This document shows positions 1 to 5,161 of a stretch of 5,161 nt of DNA, in pieces. The position numbers and the translations under genes are program-made. The notes under the pieces were generated by a model that worked only from the letters and a program-made list of their open reading frames with translations, had not been told where the DNA came from and searched no databases. This stretch comes from Candidatus Brocadiaceae bacterium (GTDB taxonomy: Bacteria > Planctomycetota > Brocadiia > SM23-32): contig PWZK01000065.1 in assembly GCA_003567495.1 (NCBI GenBank), positions 1 through 5,161 of the forward strand, in the 5' to 3' direction. How positions within the stretch are numbered: position 1 is the first letter of the stretch; every line of letters begins with the position of its first letter.

Positions 1-2738
1 ACAGCTATTTGCAGCGAGGGTTCTGCGCTTCCCCGTAGTATCCCGGCCCCTGCTTGCTCACCCGGATCCCGGTCGGGCAGTTCCAGCTCGCTTACCATCA
101 GAAGTTCCAGAAGCGTTTCCCTGCAGGAGCCAATCAATTTCCGTAAAGTTTTGTCTTCAGCCCACAGGACTGCTCTTACTTCCATGTTGTTGGCAACGGT
201 CTTCTCTTCGCGAAGTTTTTCGACACAACGCGCCAGATCTTCACGCACGTTCAGGATGCGCCTCCAGCGTCCGTGAAGCTCATCGTCAAGCCATCCCTCC
301 GGCACGTCCGGCCAGTGGCACAGATGTATGCTTTCTTCCTGTTCGTCGGGCTGCGGAACGCGCCCCCAGACCTCTTCGGCCGTATGCACCAGCACCGGTG
401 CGCAGAGACGCACCAGAACGAGCAGAATGTGGTTGAGCACGGTCTGTGCGCTGCGCCGAACCTCCCAGTTCGCTTCCGAGCAGTAAAGTCGGTCCTTGAG
501 CGCGTCAAAATAGATGGAGCTCATCTGCACGGCACAGAAGTTGTGCAGCAATCCGTAGACGCGGTGCAGTTCGCAGTTCTCCCACGCAGCACGAAGGTTT
601 TGCTCCAGCCTGGCGGTCTGGTCGAGTGCCCAGCGGTCGAATTCGTTGAGCTGCCCGTAATCCAGAGAGTCGCTGGCGGGATCGAAATCGGCGAGGTTGC
701 CAAGCATGAATCGAAACGTGTTTCTTATGCGGCGGTATGCGTCAACCATGTTTTCTTTTACGTATTCTTCCGAGACATTGATTGTATTCCTGTAATCAAC
801 GCTCAGCGCCCAGAGCCTGATTATTTCGGCATGGAAATCTTTAACCGCATCGCTCACCCCGATGAAATTCCCGGCTGATTTCGACATTTTATTGCCTTTA
901 TCGTCCACAACAAAACCGTGTGTAATTACGCTGCGGTAGGGGGGTTCCTTCCAGGCGGCCATTGAGGGCAGCAACGAAAGCTGAAACCAGCCCCGGTACT
1001 GATCTGTGCCTTCGAGGTAAACGTCGGCTGGGAATTTGAGTTCCTCTCTTTTTTTTAGCACGCTGTTATGGCTCGACCCGCTTTCAAACCACACGTCAAA
1101 GATGTCCTGCTCTTTACTCCAGCTGCTTGCGCCGCATTCGGGGCAGCTTGTGTTTTTCGGCAGGAAAGCTTCGGCCGAGTCCGTTTCAAACCATGCGTCT
1201 GAACCTTTTTCAGAGAAAACCTCTGCAACGTGCAGCACGGTTTCTTTGGTAAGCAGCACTTCGCCGCAGTCGTCACAGTAAAAAGCAGGTATTGGCACGC
1301 CCCATGATTTCTGGCGCGAGAGGCACCAGTCCGGACGCTCCGAGACCATCTGGCGCATGCGTTTCCCGCCCCACTTCGGGATCCAGTTCACACTATCTGC
1401 GGCTTCGAGTATCTTTTCGCGCAGCTTCTGATGGTCCATCCGCACAAACCACTGGTTCGTGGCCCGGAAAATAACCGGCTGGTGACATCGCCAGCAGTGC
1501 GGGTAGGAGTGCGTGGTGCGGGTGGATCGCAGCATATATCCCTTTTCTGCAAGGTGGCCGATTATTTCGCCGTCGGCCTCATCTATATGCCGCCCGGCAA
1601 ACGGGCCGGCTTCGTCCGTAAACCGTCCCCGTTCATCTACCGGGCTGAGGATATCGAGACCGTTTTTCAGCCCTGTCCCGTAGTCTTCCAGCCCGTGTCC
1701 CGGAGCCGTATGCACGCAGCCCGTTCCGTCGCTGAGCGTAACGTATTCGGCGCACAGCACCGGGCTGTGTCTGTCCATGAACGGGTGCCTGTACTGCAGT
1801 CCGGTGAGATTGCGGCCTTCGGTTTTCCCGAGGACTTCATAATCATCGATCCCGCACTCGGGAAGCACGAGAGGCGCCAGGCGCGCGGAAAGTATGCTTA
1901 CGGTGTTCCTTGACGTTGCGGGGTGCTTATATCGCACCGCCACATAATCGGCCTGCGGATGCAGTGCGATGGCCAGGTTTGCAGGCAGCGTCCAGGGCGT
2001 GGTCGTCCAGATCAGCAGGTGAACCCTGTCTTCGTCTTGCAGGTCGAACAGTTTAAAAGGGTCCACACCGCTCGAGCCGCCGCCGTGGCGCGGGACCGGG
2101 AAGTTGACATAGACAGAGTGACTGTCAACCTCGTCGTATTCGATCTCGGCTTCCGCCAGCACAGTTCGGCAGTGGTGGCACCAGTGCACAGGTTTAAGGT
2201 CGCGGTAAACGTAGCCGCCTGCGACCATTTCTGCAAAAACCTCGAGCGTGCCGGCCTCGTATGTTTTGTTGATGGTAAGATAAGGGTTATCCCAGTCTCC
2301 GAGCACGCCGAGCGATTTGAACTGTTTTTTTTGCAATCGGAGGTATTTGCCTGCATATCGACGGCATTTTTCCCGGATCTCCGGGGTTGTGGTTGATTCC
2401 CTTTTTCCGCCGAGTTCTTCAAGAACTTTGACCTCGATGGGAAGTCCGTGACAATCCCAGCCCGGTACGAACGGTGCATCGTAGCCGCGCATGGAGTGGT
2501 AGCGGACGAGAAAATCCTTGAGAACCTTATTCAGCCCTGTGCCCAGGTGCAAATCTCCTGTGGGGTAGGGCGGACCGTCGTGAAGCACATATTTTGGGCT
2601 TCCAGCTCTGCTTGCGCGCAGTTTGCCATACAGGTCCATCTTCTCCCACTGCGATTGAAGACGGGGCTCCAGGTCGGCGAGGCGCGCCTTCATGCTGAAT
2701 TTGGTCTTCGGCAGATTTATGGTGTCCTTATAATTCAT
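1..2738 (-). CDS. ileS: Isoleucyl-tRNA synthetase, C-terminus cut by window edge
   Basis: This class Ia aminoacyl-tRNA synthetase charges tRNA-Ile with isoleucine in the cytoplasm and hydrolyses misactivated or mischarged valine. The frame is open from the ATG at 2738 to the left edge, giving 912 codons with no stop. Bacterial IleRS is usually about 930 residues, so only a short C-terminal piece is missing. Visible landmarks in order: the HIGH-type signature GPPYPTGDLHLGTG at residues 55-68, with HLGT at 64-67; the editing-domain motif WTTTPWT at 244-250; GTGCVHTAPGHGLEDY, with the probable editing aspartate at 352; SRQKSWGVPIP; FDVWFESGSSH; and a canonical KMSKS at 617-621. The anticodon-binding helical region follows to the edge. 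Two four-cysteine zinc sites are likely: C187/C190 with C415/C418, and C488/C491 with C532/C535. The start lies 24 bases after the pckG stop, with only a weak GAG-containing ribosome site. No T-box leader fits in that gap, so ileS probably depends on the pckG promoter. Identity is certain; the missing end is due to the window. Confidence 0.97.
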   Translation of the reverse strand, partial: MNYKDTINLPKTKFSMKARLADLEPRLQSQWEKMDLYGKLRASRAGSPKYVLHDGPPYPTGDLHLGTGLNKVLKDFLVRYHSMRGYDAPFVPGWDCHGLPIEVKVLEELGGKRESTTTPEIREKCRRYAGKYLRLQKKQFKSLGVLGDWDNPYLTINKTYEAGTLEVFAEMVAGGYVYRDLKPVHWCHHCRTVLAEAEIEYDEVDSHSVYVNFPVPRHGGGSSGVDPFKLFDLQDEDRVHLLIWTTTPWTLPANLAIALHPQADYVAVRYKHPATSRNTVSILSARLAPLVLPECGIDDYEVLGKTEGRNLTGLQYRHPFMDRHSPVLCAEYVTLSDGTGCVHTAPGHGLEDYGTGLKNGLDILSPVDERGRFTDEAGPFAGRHIDEADGEIIGHLAEKGYMLRSTRTTHSYPHCWRCHQPVIFRATNQWFVRMDHQKLREKILEAADSVNWIPKWGGKRMRQMVSERPDWCLSRQKSWGVPIPAFYCDDCGEVLLTKETVLHVAEVFSEKGSDAWFETDSAEAFLPKNTSCPECGASSWSKEQDIFDVWFESGSSHNSVLKKREELKFPADVYLEGTDQYRGWFQLSLLPSMAAWKEPPYRSVITHGFVVDDKGNKMSKSAGNFIGVSDAVKDFHAEIIRLWALSVDYRNTINVSEEYVKENMVDAYRRIRNTFRFMLGNLADFDPASDSLDYGQLNEFDRWALDQTARLEQNLRAAWENCELHRVYGLLHNFCAVQMSSIYFDALKDRLYCSEANWEVRRSAQTVLNHILLVLVRLCAPVLVHTAEEVWGRVPQPDEQEESIHLCHWPDVPEGWLDDELHGRWRRILNVREDLARCVEKLREEKTVANNMEVRAVLWAEDKTLRKLIGSCRETLLELLMVSELELPDRDPGEQAGAGILRGSAEPSLQIA

Positions 2739-2762
2739 TTGTTTCTCGTCTGGCCCGGTTTT

Positions 2763-4592
2763 TTAAGCTTCTTCAAGCCGCTTGCGCTGCTGCTGAAGCA
2801 CGTCGAACAGGACCTGCGGCGTATCTGATACACTTTCCCTGTATATTTTTTCTATGCGGTTGATTTTAGCAAGGTTCTCTTTCACTCGCATCGCGAACTG
2901 CCGCTCGTAATCTTCCTTCGTGTATTCTTTCCCGAGCACTTCTTTAAACAGCGATTTCAGGTCTTCATACTCTGGGATAAGGCCGGTGGGGCGTTCGACT
3001 GCACCGACGTCTCCGTGAACGCGCAGTTCCATCCATTTGAGCCAAACTCGCTTATCGTGCATGCCGTTCAGGTAGCCGCCGCTTTCATCTTTGAGGAAAT
3101 AGTTGGTGCCGAACACCAGCGGTTCACCGTCGAGTTTCTCAACGATATCAAGGTTGTTCTGAACGTATCTGCCCAGCGGCAGCGATACAAAGTCGATATT
3201 CGACATAGGCTGGAACACCCGCACGCCTTCCTGCCCGAGCGTAGCCGCGGTGGTTTCGGATTCCAGGGACGCTCCCTTTGTAATTATGCCGTGCGTCCAG
3301 TCGAAGCCCTGTTCAACCGGCACGCTGGTATCGGAATCGCGTCCGCCGTAAATGACGCCGCAAACGGGCAGTCCGGCCGGGTCGTTGAGGTTTTCGTCGC
3401 AGTTCTCCAGCTCGGCCAGCGCCACGGTATATCGCGCGTTTTTATGCGAAGGAGATATCTCGGCGCCTTTATCATCCTTTTTCCCCTTAAACCACTCGCC
3501 GCCGTGGTTGTAGCCGGATTCGGGGATTTCATGCCCCATCCCGAGCCAGTAGGGTTTTCCGTCTTTAACCAGCACGTTTGAAAAAATGACCTCTCCGGGT
3601 TTGTTGAGAGCATCCCATATAATGGGGTCGTCCTCCGGATTAACGTCCCTGATAATTCCGAAAATCCCAGCCTCGACATTTACCGCCCGCAGTTCTCCGT
3701 TGATCGGGCGCAGGTAAGCTATGTCGTCGCCGACGATCGTTTCACCCGGTATCATGGCGGTGGATGTTTTGCCGCAGGCGCTGGGGTAGGCCCCGCAGAA
3801 GTAGGAGCGCCGTCCGCCCGGGCCGTTCACTCCCATAAGAAGCATATGTTCGGCAAGCCAGCCCTCCTTATCCGCCTTCCTTATAGCCATGCGCAGGCTG
3901 AGTTTTTTCAGCCCGACTGTGTTGCCTGCGTACTGAGTGTTTGCGCTGTACACTATGCTCTCATCGGGATCGATATAAATCCTTCTTTTATCTACGTTTT
4001 TGCTAACGCCTTCCTCCAGTTCTCCAGCGCTGTGAACGATGCGAAAAAAATCATCACAATCGCCCATAGAGCGGAACTGCTCGTATCCGTGACGATAGAG
4101 AATATCTTCGCTGTGCCCGACGTATGCGCTGTCGGTCAGCTGCATGGCGGGTATGGAAAATTGCGAATTTTTGGGGCCGAGACAGAAGAAACGCACCAGC
4201 ATCTGTTTGCCCTGCATGATGCCCGAAAGGAGCGAGTGCATCTCTTCAAGCCCTTTGGACTTTTCGATCGAGTTCAGCCTGTCGCCAAGATCGACGCCTT
4301 CTTCAAGCAGGTATCTGGTTTTGTCCTTGTCCCTGGCCTGGTCGTTATACCCGTCAAAATGAACGGTATGTCCTTCCATTGCAAGCTTCTGTTCCTCTCC
4401 GTTGCGTATTGAGAGTTGGCGAATATAGTCTATGTCCTCTTGCGAATCGGTAATGACCGAAACGCTTTCGGGGTCGCACAGCTGAACATATTCCGCCACG
4501 AATTTGTGCAGACGGGAGTTTTCGATAGCCGACAGCTTACGGTAGTTTTCGTCGTCAAGCCTGCTTTTCAGAACGTCGTCATAGTTTTTCAT
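2763..4592 (-). CDS. pckG: Phosphoenolpyruvate carboxykinase, GTP family
   Basis: The enzyme interconverts oxaloacetate plus GTP with PEP, GDP and CO2 in the cytoplasm, the first committed step of gluconeogenesis or, run backwards, an anaplerotic CO2-fixing step. The product has 609 residues, normal for the family. The P-loop AYPSACGKTS (268-277) carries the family's reactive cysteine C273 and the phosphate-binding K275/T276. The kinase-2 motif GDDIAYL begins at 288, with D289/D290. Probable Mn ligands are K230, H249 (in WLAEHM) and D290; substrate contacts are R87, N385/R387 (HKNARYT) and R418 (YGGRDSD). The mobile lid is GASLESETTAA, near 440-450. Segments such as VNVEAGIFGIIRDVNPEDDP (304-323) and YLNGMHDKRVWLKWM (507-521) differ from the animal and actinobacterial enzymes and resemble the Thermococcus/Chlorobi-type branch as I remember it. 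The ATG at 4592 is the only plausible start: upstream in frame there is no start codon before a stop, and the next methionine is residue 72. It is the first gene of the inferred pckG-ileS unit. The function is secure; nucleotide preference is less so. Confidence 0.95.
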   Translation of the reverse strand: MKNYDDVLKSRLDDENYRKLSAIENSRLHKFVAEYVQLCDPESVSVITDSQEDIDYIRQLSIRNGEEQKLAMEGHTVHFDGYNDQARDKDKTRYLLEEGVDLGDRLNSIEKSKGLEEMHSLLSGIMQGKQMLVRFFCLGPKNSQFSIPAMQLTDSAYVGHSEDILYRHGYEQFRSMGDCDDFFRIVHSAGELEEGVSKNVDKRRIYIDPDESIVYSANTQYAGNTVGLKKLSLRMAIRKADKEGWLAEHMLLMGVNGPGGRRSYFCGAYPSACGKTSTAMIPGETIVGDDIAYLRPINGELRAVNVEAGIFGIIRDVNPEDDPIIWDALNKPGEVIFSNVLVKDGKPYWLGMGHEIPESGYNHGGEWFKGKKDDKGAEISPSHKNARYTVALAELENCDENLNDPAGLPVCGVIYGGRDSDTSVPVEQGFDWTHGIITKGASLESETTAATLGQEGVRVFQPMSNIDFVSLPLGRYVQNNLDIVEKLDGEPLVFGTNYFLKDESGGYLNGMHDKRVWLKWMELRVHGDVGAVERPTGLIPEYEDLKSLFKEVLGKEYTKEDYERQFAMRVKENLAKINRIEKIYRESVSDTPQVLFDVLQQQRKRLEEA

Positions 4593-4593
4593 A

Positions 4594-4607
4594 CTCCTTT
4601 TCCCTTT
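4594..4607 (-). promoter_or_regulatory. Purine-rich ribosome binding site of pckG with unusual spacing
   Basis: The minus strand reads AAAGGGAAAAGGAG followed by a single T and then the ATG. The strong AAGGAG core therefore sits about one base from the start codon, closer than the usual five to nine bases. The more distant AAGGG in the same tract is at a more normal distance (about nine bases) but pairs less well with 16S rRNA. Since no alternative in-frame start exists nearby, the ATG is kept and the tract is read as a composite site. Confidence 0.5.
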
Positions 4608-4628
4608 TAAAAAAAGTTTGTGTTATGG

Positions 4629-4641
4629 GTGTTACACGTGT
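4629..4641. promoter_or_regulatory. Small symmetrical motif in the pckG leader
   Basis: The sequence GTGTTACACGTGT contains two overlapping short palindromes: GTGT-T-ACAC (4629-4637) and the perfect ACACGTGT (4634-4641). It would lie about 23 to 35 bases downstream of the predicted transcription start, a position where a repressor could block elongation or initiation. The motif is short enough to occur by chance and no regulator gene is visible, so this is a weak call. Confidence 0.2.
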
Positions 4642-4670
4642 GGGGTTCCGTCAGATTTCTTACGGCAAAT

Positions 4671-4699
4671 GTTATACCGTAATTTTCCTTTCGAGTCAA
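4671..4699 (-). promoter_or_regulatory. Sigma-70-type promoter for pckG (and probably ileS)
   Basis: On the minus strand, TTGACT (4699-4694, five of six matches to TTGACA) is followed by exactly 17 bases and then TATAAC (4676-4671, five of six matches to TATAAT). Transcription would start near 4664, giving a leader of about 72 bases before the pckG ATG. It is the best -35/-10 pair I found by eye in the control region and lies at a sensible distance and in the right orientation. It also lies outside the transposase fragment, so the gene's own promoter appears intact despite the nearby mobile debris. Confidence 0.72.
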
Positions 4700-4706
4700 C
4701 TGACAG

Positions 4707-4722
4707 CCGCATAACCCGCATA
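4707..4722. promoter_or_regulatory. Tandem 7-base direct repeat just upstream of the -35
   Basis: CCGCATA occurs at 4707-4713 and again at 4716-4722, separated by two bases; read in the direction of pckG the pair is TATGCGG-GT-TATGCGG. It spans roughly -43 to -58 relative to the predicted start site and ends eight bases before the -35 hexamer. Tandem half-sites in this position are typical of activators that contact RNA polymerase. The binding protein is unknown, and the repeat could also be chance or a scar of the neighbouring element. Confidence 0.35.
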
Positions 4723-4736
4723 TTTCACGCGTTTCC

Positions 4737-4759
4737 TGCCTGCCTGCAGCAGGCAGGCA
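4737..4759. repeat. Perfect short palindrome, REP-like (copy A)
   Basis: The 11-base arms TGCCTGCCTGC (4737-4747) and GCAGGCAGGCA (4749-4759) are exact reverse complements around a single A at 4748. Seven A residues (4759-4765) follow on the plus strand. It lies between the transposase remnant stop codon and the pckG promoter. The same arm core, TGCCTGCCTG, recurs in the palindrome at 4925-4958, so this looks like a dispersed palindromic repeat rather than a gene-specific structure. It is not a usable intrinsic terminator in either direction because no T-run follows the stem. Confidence 0.75.
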
Positions 4760-4770
4760 AAAAAATAATC

Positions 4771-5049
4771 TTAAGAGGAAGTGAAAGTGGAAGGAATGAT
4801 TCTATTTCGGTTTTCGGCGGGGGCGGCGCCCCTTTTCTCGCATTCGCTGAAATAGTAGTCGGGATAGGCCAGCGGTGAGATACCATTCATCCGGCAGGTC
4901 TGCACGATGGAAAACATCGCTGCCGACCTGTCTGCGTGCGTACACGCACAGGCAGGCAACTGGCTTGACCACTGGCTGCGGGTGCCGTAGTAATTCTTCC
5001 GGCCAAGCACCGGTCCCCTCAGCATCCTCTCCGAGATATTGTTGTTCAT
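4771..5049 (-). pseudogene. C-terminal remnant of an IS66-family transposase
   Basis: IS66 transposases move their insertion sequence by DDE chemistry. This frame encodes only the last part: it opens with MNNNISERMLR, the conserved block that carries the third catalytic acidic residue (E7 here), then VLGRKNYYGTRSQWS, and after an interruption MFSIVQTCRMNGISPLAY, matching the IS66 C-terminal element. It ends at a TAA at 4771-4773. A full transposase is about 500 residues, so some four-fifths is missing. Upstream of residue 1 the frame reads an arginine run (PVANRRRRG) unlike the family and reaches a stop at 5077-5079, so the match begins abruptly near 5049. Between SSQL and AAMF about ten residues (PACACTHADR) have been added by the palindrome at 4925-4958. 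The ATG at 5049 is an internal methionine, not a genuine start. No IS66 terminal inverted repeat was recognised. Without its other catalytic residues it cannot be active. Confidence 0.8.
4925..4958. repeat. Imperfect palindrome inserted in the IS66 fragment (copy B)
   Basis: The core 4927-4956 is a 30-base imperfect palindrome centred on GTAC, with four mismatched positions per arm. Its right arm, CAGGCAGGCA at 4949-4958, is the reverse complement of TGCCTGCCTG, the arm core of the palindrome at 4737-4759. In the transposase frame it contributes PACACTHADR exactly where the family pattern runs straight from the WS-x-L segment into AAMFSI, so it appears to be an insertion of about 30 bases that keeps the frame. 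A small non-autonomous or REP-type element is the simplest reading. Confidence 0.6.
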
Positions 5050-5161
5050 ACCACGACGGCGGCGGTTCGCAACCGGTCATTTTCTCATCCGCCTTCGGTA
5101 TTTTTTCTCTTGTTATCATTTTTTTCTCAGCTATGTTAGTTAAATTGATTATGGGGGAAGG
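5050..5161. other. Unassigned flank beyond the transposase fragment
   Basis: The segment upstream of the IS66 match has no recognised gene. Most of it, from about 5095 to the edge, is clearly more AT-rich than the rest of the window. One minus-strand frame is open from the edge through 4802 and contains MITREKIPKADEKM at 5119-5078, but where it overlaps the transposase fragment it is out of frame with the real IS66 match, so it is probably not a gene over its full length. Its first 30 or so residues could be the end or beginning of something that extends beyond the window; I do not recognise them. Confidence 0.3.

Noticed and set aside
273..878. A 201-codon plus-strand open frame
   Set aside because: It lies entirely antisense to ileS, whose frame carries KMSKS and anticodon-domain sequence here; the antisense peptide shows no recognisable domain.
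1431..2396. Two successive plus-strand open frames of about 160 codons each (1431-1913 and 1923-2396)
   Set aside because: Both mirror the ileS editing domain on the other strand. Long antisense frames are expected in G+C-rich coding DNA, and neither has a credible ribosome site or motif.
2739..2762. A T-box or other riboswitch controlling ileS
   Set aside because: The gap to pckG is only 24 bases, far too short for a tRNA-sensing leader, and no specifier structure is visible.
3015..4412. Plus-strand open frames of 188 codons at 3015-3581 and 3846-4412
   Set aside because: They are antisense shadows of pckG, which is identified by catalytic motifs along its full length.
4737..4765. The GC-rich hairpin with an adjacent A/T run as an intrinsic terminator
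   Set aside because: On the plus strand the stem is followed by A residues, and on the minus strand the T-run comes before the stem, so neither strand has stem-then-U geometry.
4802..5119. A 105-codon minus-strand frame overlapping the transposase fragment
   Set aside because: The overlapping frame is the one that matches IS66. This frame has no family resemblance and ends in a low-complexity Arg/Lys stretch; only its extreme N-terminal part is left open as unassigned.
5110..5137. A possible plus-strand promoter (TTGTTA, 16 bases, TATGTT) pointing out of the window
   Set aside because: Both hexamers are weak and AT-rich DNA gives such matches easily; no downstream gene is visible to support it.

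Overview
The window is an ordinary bacterial chromosomal segment with two intact-looking housekeeping genes, both on the minus strand, followed on the right by a short stretch of mobile-element debris. Reading in the direction of transcription (right to left), a recognisable promoter at 4671-4699 leads into pckG (4592 to 2763), which encodes a GTP-type phosphoenolpyruvate carboxykinase. After a 24-base gap comes ileS (2738 to the left edge), which encodes isoleucyl-tRNA synthetase and runs out of the window after 912 codons. No terminator or second convincing promoter lies between the two genes, so they most likely form one transcription unit. The pairing joins central carbon metabolism (oxaloacetate to PEP) with translation and has no obvious pathway logic.

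The region 4593-4770 is the non-coding control region. It holds a -35/-10 pair with ideal spacing, a tandem 7-base direct repeat just upstream of the -35, a leader of about 70 bases containing a small symmetrical motif, and a purine tract in front of the pckG start. A perfect 11-base-arm palindrome (4737-4759) marks the border with the mobile-element remnant.

From 4771 to 5049 the minus strand encodes the C-terminal end of an IS66-family transposase. Its front part, with most of the DDE domain, is absent. A roughly 30-base imperfect palindrome, sharing its arm sequence with the 4737-4759 repeat, sits in frame inside this fragment and adds about ten residues that interrupt the family pattern. 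The last 112 bases (5050-5161) could not be assigned.

The organism is a bacterium with slightly more than half G+C by eye. The PEPCK resembles the branch I associate with Thermococcales, Chlorobi and assorted anaerobic bacteria rather than the animal or actinobacterial branch. The IleRS has an HLGT form of the HIGH motif and two four-cysteine zinc sites. Together with the TGCCTGCC palindromes and IS66 debris, this would fit a Planctomycetota/PVC-type or similar environmental anaerobe, but that placement is a guess from memory. I found no sign of an undescribed multi-gene system here; the observations below are modest.
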